A stretch of 64,000 bases of DNA from Antiquaquibacter metalliresistens (GTDB taxonomy: Bacteria > Actinomycetota > Actinomycetes > Actinomycetales > Microbacteriaceae). Under the pieces are notes generated by a model. It was not told the origin of the DNA and did no database searches. It saw nothing but the letters and a program-made list of their open reading frames with translations. The DNA lies in assembly GCF_029211225.1 (NCBI RefSeq), contig NZ_JARGEM010000004.1, positions 329,945 through 393,944 of the forward strand, written 5' to 3'. Positions 56,681 to 64,000 of the stretch are shown in pieces. The position numbers were made by a program, and so were the translations under genes. Numbering within the stretch: position 1 is the stretch's first letter; every line of letters starts with the position of its first letter.

Positions 56681-57136
56681 ATGGACCGTCTGGATGCCGT
56701 CGACCGCCGTCTGCTCGCCGAGCTCGCGCAGGATCACCGGGCCACCGTGGTGGCCCTGGCCGATCGGCTGTCGCTGTCGAGGAACACCGTGCAGGCGCGC
56801 TTGGCGCGACTGGAGCGCGATGGCGCGTTCCTCGACTTCGACCGGGCGATCAGCCCGGCGGCGCTGGGCTTTCCATTGGAGGCGTTCATCGCGGTGCACG
56901 TGGAGCAGAAGGTGCTCGCGGCGGTCGTGCAGGCGCTGGCGGGCATCCCGGAGGTCGTGCAGGCGCACGGCTTGAGCGGCCCCGTGGATCTGCTGGCGCA
57001 TGTGGTGTGCCGGGATGCGAACGACCTGTTCCGCATCGACGGCGCGATCCTGGCGATCGAGGGGGTGCAGCGCACGGAGACGTCCCTGTCGATGGGCGAA
57101 CTGCTGCCGTACCGGATGCGGCAGTTGCTGGGGTAA
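56681..57136 (+). CDS. Lrp/AsnC-family regulator of the bkd operon
   Basis: 151 residues from ATG 56681. The helix-turn-helix (about 5-50: LDAVDRRLLAELAQDHRATV, then LSLSRNTVQARLARLE) and a RAM ligand-binding domain (about 65-145) are both present. It is divergent from bkdA, an arrangement in which BkdR-type regulators sense branched-chain amino acids and activate keto-acid catabolism. TAGAGT eight bases upstream of ATG suggests a leaderless mRNA. GTG 56615 is a possible but less likely start. Confidence 0.9.
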   Translation: MDRLDAVDRRLLAELAQDHRATVVALADRLSLSRNTVQARLARLERDGAFLDFDRAISPAALGFPLEAFIAVHVEQKVLAAVVQALAGIPEVVQAHGLSGPVDLLAHVVCRDANDLFRIDGAILAIEGVQRTETSLSMGELLPYRMRQLLG

Positions 57137-57397
57137 CGCCCGCTCGCCGCTGCCTCGGCCAGTTCTGCGCCCGAAGTCGACTGTTACGGGCGGGTTTCGG
57201 CGGTGTGACTTCGGCGTGTTCCGGCCGCTCACGTGCCGAGCGCGCCGCCGATCCGCGGGCACGTCGTGGTGCGTGGGACCAACCCGGGGCCCTCGGGGAT
57301 TGTCGCGACGCCCGATGCCGCGCGAGTGCGTGCGCACACAGACTGGAAATCGCACCTGTTTCTGCTCACCCACTTTTCCTGCCAGGAGGATCCGCAC

Positions 57398-59008
57398 GTG
57401 ATCACATCGACCCACCGAGCCCGGCTGGCCGCCGTCGCCTCGCTCGTCACAGCCGGCGTCATGCTCAGCGCCTGCGCCACCACGACACCGGAAGCGTCGG
57501 GTGATGCGGGCAACGCGAAGCCGATCGTGATCAGCCTCGACAGCTCCGTCGACATTCTCGACCCCCAGCAGTGGCGCACTCCGGCCTCGATGGTCACGAC
57601 GGGCAGCCTCGTCGAGCAGGTCATCGAGCAGACCTATGACGAAGACGGCATCGTGCGCACGGGCACCACCGAGTTCGAGAACGCCCTCGCCGAGAGCTAC
57701 GAGTACTCGGATGACGGCACGACCCTGACGATCGTGCTGCGCGACGGCCTCACGTTCGCTGACGGGTCCCCGTTGACCGCGGAAGACGTCGTGTGGACCT
57801 TCCAGCGGGGCCTGCTCGGCCCCGGCTACATCAAGGTGCTCTATCCCATGGTCGGCATCACCAGCCCCGACCAGTTCGTGGCCGTCGACGACCTGACCGT
57901 CGAGATCACGGTGCCGTTCGCTTCGCCGCTGCTCGACAAGCTTCTCGCGATGCAGCCCTTCGGCATCCTGTCGAAGGAGTCGGCGGACGAGTTCGGCACC
58001 GACGAGGACCCCTGGGCGGCCGAGTGGTTCCGTGAGAACGACAACTCGTCCGGCCCGTACACGGTCTCCGCATACGACCCGACCACGAGCATCACGCTCG
58101 AGCCGAACCCGAACTACTACGCTCCCGACAAGGTGCGCAATGGTGGAGTGACCATCCAGTTCGTCTCCGACCCCGCCCAGCGCGCGTTGCTGCTGCAGAG
58201 CGGCGAGATCGACCTCGCTCAGGGACTGCCGCTCGACCAGGTGGCCAAGCTCGAGGACGTCGAGGGACTGAACGTCGTTTCCGAACAGTCCAACCGACTC
58301 GAGTACCTCGGGCTGAACACCAGCATCGCGCCGTTCGACAACCCGTTGGTGCGTCAGGCCGTCGCCGCCGCCCTGCCCTACGAGGCCTTCGTGGAGGAGG
58401 TCATGTACGGCTACGCCCGACCGGCGTCCGGCGTCATCCCCGAGGGCATGGTCACCCACTCCGACGATGCGGGCACGTTCGACCAGGACATCGACTCCGC
58501 GCAGAAGCTGATGGACGAGGCCGGCGTGGCGCCGTTCACCACCACGCTGTCGTTCAAGCAGTCCTCTGGGGTCGAGGCACGCGCCGCCGTGTTCATCCAG
58601 TCCGCACTCGCCGAGATCGGCATCACGGTCGAGGTGAATCCGCTGCCGGATGCCGAGTTCACCCAGCGCACGGGAGCTCGCGAACTGCCGATGTACCTGA
58701 ACAACTTCCTCGGCTGGGGCGCTGATCCCTTTTACCAGATGAAGTCGCTCGTGGGCACGGGGTCAGGCACGAACTTCACCAGCTACGGCAACCCCGAACT
58801 CGATGCCCTCATCCAGACCGGCTTCGAGACGCTCGACGAGGCCGAGCGGGAGCGCATCTCCGCGGAGGCGCAAGCGATCATCTTCGATGAGATGCCCTTC
58901 ATCCCGGTGTGGAACCCGAACTGGACCTTCGTCGTGCGCGACGGGGTCTCCGGGCTCACGAAGGACAACACCGAGCAGCTCCGCCTGCAGTACCTCACGA
59001 AGGACTGA
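57398..59008 (+). CDS. Oligopeptide/dipeptide-type ABC substrate-binding lipoprotein
   Basis: 536 residues from GTG with AGGAGGA seven bases upstream. The signal peptide ends in LSAC (lipidated Cys26). The mature part is an SBP family 5 protein (DGLTFADGSPLTAEDVVWTF and NTSIAPFDNPLVRQAVAAAL are typical). It is the first gene of a five-component importer. A peptide substrate is suggested by the family and the downstream M24-like peptidase, but glutathione, nickel or opine ligands are possible. The upstream 261 bases (57137-57397) hold no gene. Confidence 0.92.
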   Translation: MITSTHRARLAAVASLVTAGVMLSACATTTPEASGDAGNAKPIVISLDSSVDILDPQQWRTPASMVTTGSLVEQVIEQTYDEDGIVRTGTTEFENALAESYEYSDDGTTLTIVLRDGLTFADGSPLTAEDVVWTFQRGLLGPGYIKVLYPMVGITSPDQFVAVDDLTVEITVPFASPLLDKLLAMQPFGILSKESADEFGTDEDPWAAEWFRENDNSSGPYTVSAYDPTTSITLEPNPNYYAPDKVRNGGVTIQFVSDPAQRALLLQSGEIDLAQGLPLDQVAKLEDVEGLNVVSEQSNRLEYLGLNTSIAPFDNPLVRQAVAAALPYEAFVEEVMYGYARPASGVIPEGMVTHSDDAGTFDQDIDSAQKLMDEAGVAPFTTTLSFKQSSGVEARAAVFIQSALAEIGITVEVNPLPDAEFTQRTGARELPMYLNNFLGWGADPFYQMKSLVGTGSGTNFTSYGNPELDALIQTGFETLDEAERERISAEAQAIIFDEMPFIPVWNPNWTFVVRDGVSGLTKDNTEQLRLQYLTKD

Positions 59009-59081
59009 ACGGTCGGACCGGGGCGGTCGCCCGCCCCGGTCCGCCGCTCTCACCCCACCGACCCCCGGCCGAAAGTCACCC

Positions 59082-60104
59082 GTGCTCCGTTACCTGCTGC
59101 GTCGATTGGCGATCTCGGCGATCACCGTGCTCGGTCTCGCCCTGGTCGTATTCCTCGTCGTGCGCATCCTGCCCGGCGATGCCGCGGCCGCCCGGCTCGG
59201 GCCTGAAGCCAGCCAGGGGGACATCGACGCTCTGCGCGCCGAGTACGGCCTCGACCAGCCCATCATCGTGCAACTCGGCCGTTACCTGTTCGGTCTGCTC
59301 CAGGGCGACCTGGGGACCGCCGTCTCGACGGGCCGGCCGGTTGCCGACGAACTCTTCGCGCGGCTGCCCGCGAGCATCGAGTTGGCTGTCGCCGGACTCC
59401 TCGTGGCGTTGTTGATCGGGTTTCCGCTCGGCATGCTCGCCGCGGCGCACCGAGGCAGGATCCCGGATGTCGTGGCCAGGATCTTCGCCGTGCTCGGCTC
59501 CAGCATGGCGCCGGTGTGGCTCGGGCTGCTGCTCATCTTCGGCCTCTACTCGCTCGCCCATCTCTTTCCAGGTCCGGTCGGCCGGTTGCCGATCGGCATG
59601 CCGCCGCCGCCGCACATCACCGGAAGCTACGTGCTCGACGGCCTGCTGACGGGGCAGTTCGCCGTCTCCGGGGAAGCCCTTCGATATCTCGCACTCCCGG
59701 CGCTCACCCTGGGACTCGGCGCGTCGGCGGCGGTGCTGAAGATGGTGCGCTCCGCGATGATCGCCACGCACGAGAGCGGGTTCGTGCGCACCGCGATCGC
59801 GTACGGCGTTCCCGGCCGCGAAGTGCTCTGGCGTGACCAGTTGCGCAACGCCATGTTGCAGGTGCTCACCGCGATCGGCCTCGTCTTCGGCTTTCTGCTC
59901 GGCGGCAACGTGATCGTCGAGCGGCTGTTCAGCTGGCCGGGTGTGGGGCGCATCGCCTTCGACGCCCTCGGCAGCAACGACCTCGAACTGTTGCAGGGCT
60001 ACGCGCTCATCATCGGCGTCATGTACATCACCCTGAACTTCGTCGTCGACCTGCTCTACGGCGTCATCGACCCACGAATCCGGCTCGGCGGGAGGGCATC
60101 GTGA
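59082..60104 (+). CDS. ABC transporter permease 1 (DppB-like)
   Basis: 340 residues from GTG 59082 with six transmembrane helices. The N-terminus (RYLLRRLAISAITVLGLALV) and the ATPase-contact EAA-type loop (RTAIAYGVPGREVLWRDQLR) match DppB/OppB permeases. A periplasm-facing insert rich in Pro/Gly lies at about 175-195. It pairs with the next permease, whose start overlaps (GTGA). Confidence 0.92.
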   Translation: MLRYLLRRLAISAITVLGLALVVFLVVRILPGDAAAARLGPEASQGDIDALRAEYGLDQPIIVQLGRYLFGLLQGDLGTAVSTGRPVADELFARLPASIELAVAGLLVALLIGFPLGMLAAAHRGRIPDVVARIFAVLGSSMAPVWLGLLLIFGLYSLAHLFPGPVGRLPIGMPPPPHITGSYVLDGLLTGQFAVSGEALRYLALPALTLGLGASAAVLKMVRSAMIATHESGFVRTAIAYGVPGREVLWRDQLRNAMLQVLTAIGLVFGFLLGGNVIVERLFSWPGVGRIAFDALGSNDLELLQGYALIIGVMYITLNFVVDLLYGVIDPRIRLGGRAS

Positions 60105-60934
60105 CCGAAACCGTACCTGCGCTCATCCCGATGACGCGCGCGCGTCGCCGACGTCCGTTTCTCATCGTCGGCGCGGCGACCATCGCCGCACTGCTGGTGC
60201 TGGGCGTCATCGGCCCGCTCTTCGTTCCGGGAGCCGCCGAGATCGTCGGCAAGGCGTTCCTGCCGCCCTCCGCCGAGCATTGGTTCGGCACCGACAGTTT
60301 CGGTCGCGACATCTTCGCCCGGTGCGTGCACGCGATTCGCCTGGACCTGGCGCTCGGCGTCAGCGTCGCCGTGCTGGCCATGGTCATCGGGTCGGCCGTG
60401 GGTGTGATCTCGGGCTACCTCGGCGGGGTGGTGGATGACGTGGTCATGCGGCTGGTCGACATCCTGATGGCGTTCCCCGGCTTCATCCTCGCGATGATCC
60501 TGCTCGTCTCCGTCGGCGACTCCCTGCCCAACCTCGCGGCCGCCCTCGCCGTCGCGCAGATCGCGCCGTTCGTGCGATTGGTGCGCGCCAAGGCGCTCAG
60601 CGAGCGGGAACTGGACTACGTGGCCGCATCCCGTGTCTCCGGTGCGGGCTGGCTGCGAGTCGCGTTCCGCCACGTGCTGCCCAACTCCATCCGGCCGGCG
60701 GCCGTGCAACTCACGCTCGTGTGCGGCTACTCGATCCTCAACGTCGCCGGCCTCGCATACCTCGGCATCGGCATCCACCCTCCGACTGCGGAGTGGGGCG
60801 TCATGGTGGCCGAGGGCGCGACCAACATGCTCACCGGGCAATGGTGGACCGCGTTCTTCCCGGGTCTGATGATCGCGATCACCGTGATGGCCCTGCACTT
60901 CATCGGAGACGACCTGGCGGGGGATCGCGCATGA
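60101..60934 (+). CDS. ABC transporter permease 2 (DppC-like)
   Basis: 277 residues with six transmembrane helices. The DppC pattern is seen in the extracytoplasmic FGTDSFGRDIFARCVHAIR and in the EAA loop (YVAASRVSGAGWLRVAFRHV). It completes the membrane channel and overlaps the first ATPase gene by ATGA. Confidence 0.92.
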   Translation: MTETVPALIPMTRARRRRPFLIVGAATIAALLVLGVIGPLFVPGAAEIVGKAFLPPSAEHWFGTDSFGRDIFARCVHAIRLDLALGVSVAVLAMVIGSAVGVISGYLGGVVDDVVMRLVDILMAFPGFILAMILLVSVGDSLPNLAAALAVAQIAPFVRLVRAKALSERELDYVAASRVSGAGWLRVAFRHVLPNSIRPAAVQLTLVCGYSILNVAGLAYLGIGIHPPTAEWGVMVAEGATNMLTGQWWTAFFPGLMIAITVMALHFIGDDLAGDRA

Positions 60935-61716
60935 GCCGGCTGAGCATCGAAGACCTGAGTGTGGCGGTGCGGGCGACGAGTGCGCCCATCCTGAGCGGCG
61001 TCAGCCTGCAGATCGAACCCGGTGAGATCGTCGGCCTGGTCGGCGAGTCGGGGTCCGGAAAGTCGATGACCTCGCTGGCGACGATGGGCATCCTGCCGTT
61101 CGGGCTCGAGCAGACCGGTGGTCGGTTCCTCGTCGACGGTGTGGATGTCACGGCCGAGCGGCAGCGCAGCGTCACCTTCCGGTTCGCGATGATCTTCCAG
61201 AACCCGCGGGACTCGCTGAACCCGCTCATGCGGATCGGTGACCAGGTCGCCAGGATGGTGGCGTTGCACCAGGGCGTGGGCCGGGCCGCAGCGCGCGCCG
61301 AAGCCGTCGACCTGCTCGAGCGAGTGCACATCGCCGCGGCCGCCGCGACGGCCCGGAAGTACCCGCATCAGCTCTCCGGCGGCATGTGCCAACGGGTGAT
61401 GGTGGCCATGGCGCTCGCCTGCCGCCCGAGCCTGCTCATCGCCGACGAACCGACGACCGCGCTCGATGTCACGGTGCAGGCCCAGATTCTCGATCTGATC
61501 GTGGAACTCACCGTCGACACCGGCTGCGGCGTGCTGCTCGTCACCCATGACCTGGGCGTCGTTGCGCAGACGTGCGACCGGGTGAACGTGCTGTTCGGCG
61601 GTGAACTCGTCGAGTCCGGATCGACGGCGGCGGTGTTCGCCGCGCCGCAGCACGAGTACACCCGGTACCTCATCGACGCCGGTCGGCAGTTGGAGGATCT
61701 CGATGGCGCTGCTTGA
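60931..61716 (+). CDS. ABC transporter ATPase 1 (DppD-like)
   Basis: 261 residues. Walker A GESGSGKS, signature LSGGMCQR, Walker B LLIADEPT and the switch His in LLVTHDLG are intact. It is shorter than most DppD proteins (about 325), lacking much of the C-terminal extension with its oligopeptide/dipeptide-type motif. It overlaps ATPase 2 by 14 bases. Confidence 0.92.
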   Translation: MSRLSIEDLSVAVRATSAPILSGVSLQIEPGEIVGLVGESGSGKSMTSLATMGILPFGLEQTGGRFLVDGVDVTAERQRSVTFRFAMIFQNPRDSLNPLMRIGDQVARMVALHQGVGRAAARAEAVDLLERVHIAAAAATARKYPHQLSGGMCQRVMVAMALACRPSLLIADEPTTALDVTVQAQILDLIVELTVDTGCGVLLVTHDLGVVAQTCDRVNVLFGGELVESGSTAAVFAAPQHEYTRYLIDAGRQLEDLDGAA

Positions 61717-62560
61717 GATCACCGACCTCCGCAAGCAGTACCGCAGCGGCGGGCACGTCGTGGATGCCCTGGCCGGCGTCTCGGCGCAGGTCACCGCGGG
61801 CCGCACCCTGGCCGTCGTCGGGGAGTCCGGTTCGGGCAAGTCGACGCTCGGCTCCATCGTCGCCGGCCTGCAGCGGCCGAGCGACGGTGAGGTGCTGTTC
61901 GAGGGGGAGACGATCGGCAACCGCACCTACCGGTCCGCACTGCGGCGGCGCATCCAGATGGTGTTCCAGAGTCCATACCAGTCGCTCGATCCGAAGTATC
62001 GCGTGGAGTCGACGCTCATGGAACCGCTCACCCTGCTCGCCGGGATGACGCGCTCCGAGGCCTCGGCGCGCGTCGACGAACTGCTGAGCCTCGTCCACCT
62101 GCCGACCGAGTTGCGGCGCCGCCGTCCTGCAGAACTCTCCGGTGGACAGCAGCAGCGCGTGGCGATCGCCCGGGCGCTGGCCGCCGGCCCCGACCTGATC
62201 GTGCTGGACGAGCCCACGTCCGGGCTCGACCAGTCGGTGCGCGGCAAGATCGTCGGCCTGTTGCGACGACTGCAGGTCGAGACCGGCGTCGCGTACATCT
62301 TCATCACCCACGACCTGGATGTTGCGCGCGCGATCGCTCACGACGTGATCGTGATGCAGCGCGGGGAGGTCGTCGAACGCGGAAGCCGTTCGGTGCTCGT
62401 GCACCCGCAGCATCCGTACACCAAGGCGTTGCTCGCTGCCGTGCCGAGCATGGACCCCGCCGAACGACGCCGCGGCACCGATGCAGCGGCGTCCGCCCGT
62501 CGCACCACCAAAGGCTCGGGGGCCGTCGCCACCGCAGCCGAGACACTCGAGGAGATCTAA
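61703..62560 (+). CDS. ABC transporter ATPase 2 (DppF-like)
   Basis: 285 residues. Walker A GESGSGKS, signature LSGGQQQR, Walker [13 protein letters not shown] and switch His in FITHDLD are intact. A C-terminal tail rich in Ala, Arg and Thr (about 255-285) looks disordered. The stop shares one base with the next gene's ATG (TAATG). Confidence 0.92.
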   Translation: MALLEITDLRKQYRSGGHVVDALAGVSAQVTAGRTLAVVGESGSGKSTLGSIVAGLQRPSDGEVLFEGETIGNRTYRSALRRRIQMVFQSPYQSLDPKYRVESTLMEPLTLLAGMTRSEASARVDELLSLVHLPTELRRRRPAELSGGQQQRVAIARALAAGPDLIVLDEPTSGLDQSVRGKIVGLLRRLQVETGVAYIFITHDLDVARAIAHDVIVMQRGEVVERGSRSVLVHPQHPYTKALLAAVPSMDPAERRRGTDAAASARRTTKGSGAVATAAETLEEI

Positions 62561-63594
62561 TGCGTTTCGGACTCGGCGTTCCCACGGGGACGGAGGGCCT
62601 CATGTATCCCATCCCGTTCGCGGACCCCGACCAAGCCGTGCGACTGGCGATCGAGGCGGAGCGGCTCGGATTCGACGGCGTGTGGGGCAACGATCACGTC
62701 ACCACGCAGCGGTACGTGCGCGCCGAGTTCGACAGCCCGCCGCGGTTCTACGACCCGTATCTCTATCTGGCGTACGTCGCCGCGGAGACCACCACACTCT
62801 CGCTGGCGACCGCGGTGACCGTCTTCGCCTTCCGCAACCCCGTGGTGCTGGCGAAGCAGGCGTCGACGCTCGACCAGCTCAGCGGCGGGCGGTTCATCCT
62901 CGGCGTCGGCATCGGCGCGTATCGGGAGGAGGCCGAGGCGATGTGGCCGGGCATGGACATCCATCGCGGCCAACAGGCCGACGAGTACCTGCAAGCGCTC
63001 GGGCTACTCTTCACCGAGCGTCGCGCGAGCTTTGCGGGGCGCTATGTGCGCTTCACCGACGTCGAGAGCTATCCCAAGCCCAAGCAGACGCCGCTGCCGA
63101 TCCTCTCGGGCGGCAACGCCCCGGGTTCGCGCGAACGAGCGGCCAAGTACGGTCACGGCTGGATCCCGGCACTGCTGACCCCGGCCGAGATCACGCAGGG
63201 TCTCGCGGACATCCGTCGCATCGCCGGCGAGCATGGGCGAACGCTGCCCGCCGGCTTCGACGTTGCGCCGCAGTTCTCGGTGGCGGTCGGGTCGTCGACG
63301 AGCGATGCGTTGCAGCGCTTCGAGGCATCCCAGCTCTACCAGCACATGAGGTCCCTCTCGAAGAGCACCCTGAAGGATCAGAACCAGGACGATTGGACGA
63401 GCCGCAACCTCGTCGGCAGCGGCGAGCAGATGCTCGAGCAGGTGCGCGCGTACGCGGCGGCCGGCGTGACGACGATGTCCGGATTGCTCTTCGCGTGCAA
63501 CACCGTGGAGGAGGCGCTGGACCAGATGGCCTGGTTCGCCGAGAACGTCATCGCGCCCTACCGGCGCGAGACGACCGGCGCGGTGGCCCAGTGA
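62560..63594 (+). CDS. Luciferase-like monooxygenase / LLM-class oxidoreductase
   Basis: 344 residues, bacterial luciferase-type TIM barrel (FDGVWGNDHVTTQRYV, GGRFILGVGIGAYREEAEAM, LPILSGGNAPGSRERAAKYG). It lacks the DHFQPW motif of the two Fgd-like enzymes here, so either FMN or F420 is possible. Coupling to the transporter suggests that it acts on the imported compound. Confidence 0.85.
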   Translation: MRFGLGVPTGTEGLMYPIPFADPDQAVRLAIEAERLGFDGVWGNDHVTTQRYVRAEFDSPPRFYDPYLYLAYVAAETTTLSLATAVTVFAFRNPVVLAKQASTLDQLSGGRFILGVGIGAYREEAEAMWPGMDIHRGQQADEYLQALGLLFTERRASFAGRYVRFTDVESYPKPKQTPLPILSGGNAPGSRERAAKYGHGWIPALLTPAEITQGLADIRRIAGEHGRTLPAGFDVAPQFSVAVGSSTSDALQRFEASQLYQHMRSLSKSTLKDQNQDDWTSRNLVGSGEQMLEQVRAYAAAGVTTMSGLLFACNTVEEALDQMAWFAENVIAPYRRETTGAVAQ

Positions 63595-64000
63595 GCGCCC
63601 GGCTGATCAGTCGCGAACTCGTCGACGCCCGCCTCGACCGGCTGCGTGGAGCGCTTCAGACGGCTCCGTTCGACACGGTGCTCGCGCTCAGCGCGGCGAA
63701 CTTCGACTACGCCACCGGGTATCGCAGTGTCTCGGCGACCGTGCACGGCATTTCGCCGCTCGCGGCCCTGGTGCGGGGGGATGCGCGATTGGTGGTCGGC
63801 CCTGTCTCCGACAGCGCTCCGGGCTTCGACAGCGGGCTTGCGGAGGAGGACTACCTCGCCTACGGCCGCTTCTTCTTCGAGTCGCCGGACTCCGCCGCGA
63901 CGGCGACCCGGCTGGTCGATCAGCACGCGGACTACGCCGCCGCCATCGCCGCCGCCGTTCGGCGCTTCGGCCTGCAGTCGTCGAGCATCGGGCTCGACGA
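63591..64000 (+). CDS. M24-family (Xaa-Pro peptidase/creatinase-like) protein, N-terminal part
   Basis: The GTG start overlaps the previous stop (GTGA). The visible 136 codons (SARLISRELVDARLDRLRGA onward) match the creatinase N-terminal domain (ALSAANFDYATGYRSVSATV). The metal-binding pita-bread domain lies beyond the window. In this operon it may hydrolyse an imported peptide or amide (inference). Confidence 0.75.
   Translation, partial: MSARLISRELVDARLDRLRGALQTAPFDTVLALSAANFDYATGYRSVSATVHGISPLAALVRGDARLVVGPVSDSAPGFDSGLAEEDYLAYGRFFFESPDSAATATRLVDQHADYAAAIAAAVRRFGLQSSSIGLD

Noticed and set aside
57137-57397. Possible riboswitch ahead of the ABC importer operon
   Set aside because: Short GC stems exist (around CCCGGGGCCCTCGGG), but no known riboswitch core could be recognised.
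1-64000. CRISPR arrays, insertion sequences, prophage or rRNA/tRNA genes
   Set aside because: None were found: no regularly spaced repeats, no transposase or integrase motifs and no RNA-gene patterns.

Overview
The window reads as chromosomal DNA of a high-GC actinobacterium, most likely Micrococcales and probably Microbacteriaceae. The grounds are the GC-rich, G/C-ending codon usage, an F420-dependent glucose-6-phosphate dehydrogenase very close to the mycobacterial enzyme, many leaderless promoters (TAnnnT, then 6-8 bases, then ATG/GTG), and operons whose genes overlap by ATGA or GTGA. No rRNA, tRNA, CRISPR array, insertion sequence or prophage was seen, and no gene-free stretch exceeds 300 bases.

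1-23,580 is the most unusual part: a cell-surface and type VII secretion-like cluster. Two tandem giant genes (the first cut by the window edge) encode an anchored beta-propeller followed by about eleven Ig/cadherin-like repeats, fibronectin III-like domains and a cap ending in a terminal Cys. The two share a perfectly identical block of at least 598 bp with unusual codon use, inside otherwise diverged copies, which points to gene conversion. Next come a MoxR AAA+ ATPase, a DUF58 protein, a transglutaminase-like membrane protein that has lost all three catalytic residues, an FHA-containing EssC-like ATPase, a WXG100 protein, an EspC-like small protein, a large secreted-type protein, a lipoprotein and an FHA protein. 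The Fn3-AAA-DUF58-transglutaminase order recalls the PFNA cluster of bifidobacteria. Other type VII core subunits are absent here.

23,600-42,250 is mostly housekeeping: leuCD behind a candidate leucine leader peptide, murA-plsC-gpsA-ddl for cell wall and lipids, DUF3515 and rraA, thiL, a site-2 protease with rsmD, recG, coaD, a TetR repressor divergent from a hydrolase with two matching operators, fgd, and several small genes.

42,250-45,450 is accessory: a Phd-like antitoxin/toxin pair with a palindromic operator on a leaderless promoter, and a lower-GC membrane HerA-like ATPase whose frame is cut by an in-frame TAG 43 codons before its natural end.

45,500-57,140 carries F420-linked genes (a second F420-type oxidoreductase, rhodanese, cofE), then a seven-gene minus-strand operon for branched-chain keto acid and leucine catabolism (bkdABC, accD1, accA1, acyl-CoA dehydrogenase, MaoC) divergent from an Lrp/AsnC regulator. 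It matches the Mycobacterium tuberculosis bkd-accA1-accD1-fadE19 locus without citE.

57,398-64,000 is a complete oligopeptide-type ABC importer operon (binding lipoprotein, two permeases, two ATPases) continuing into a luciferase-like oxidoreductase and the start of an M24-type peptidase.
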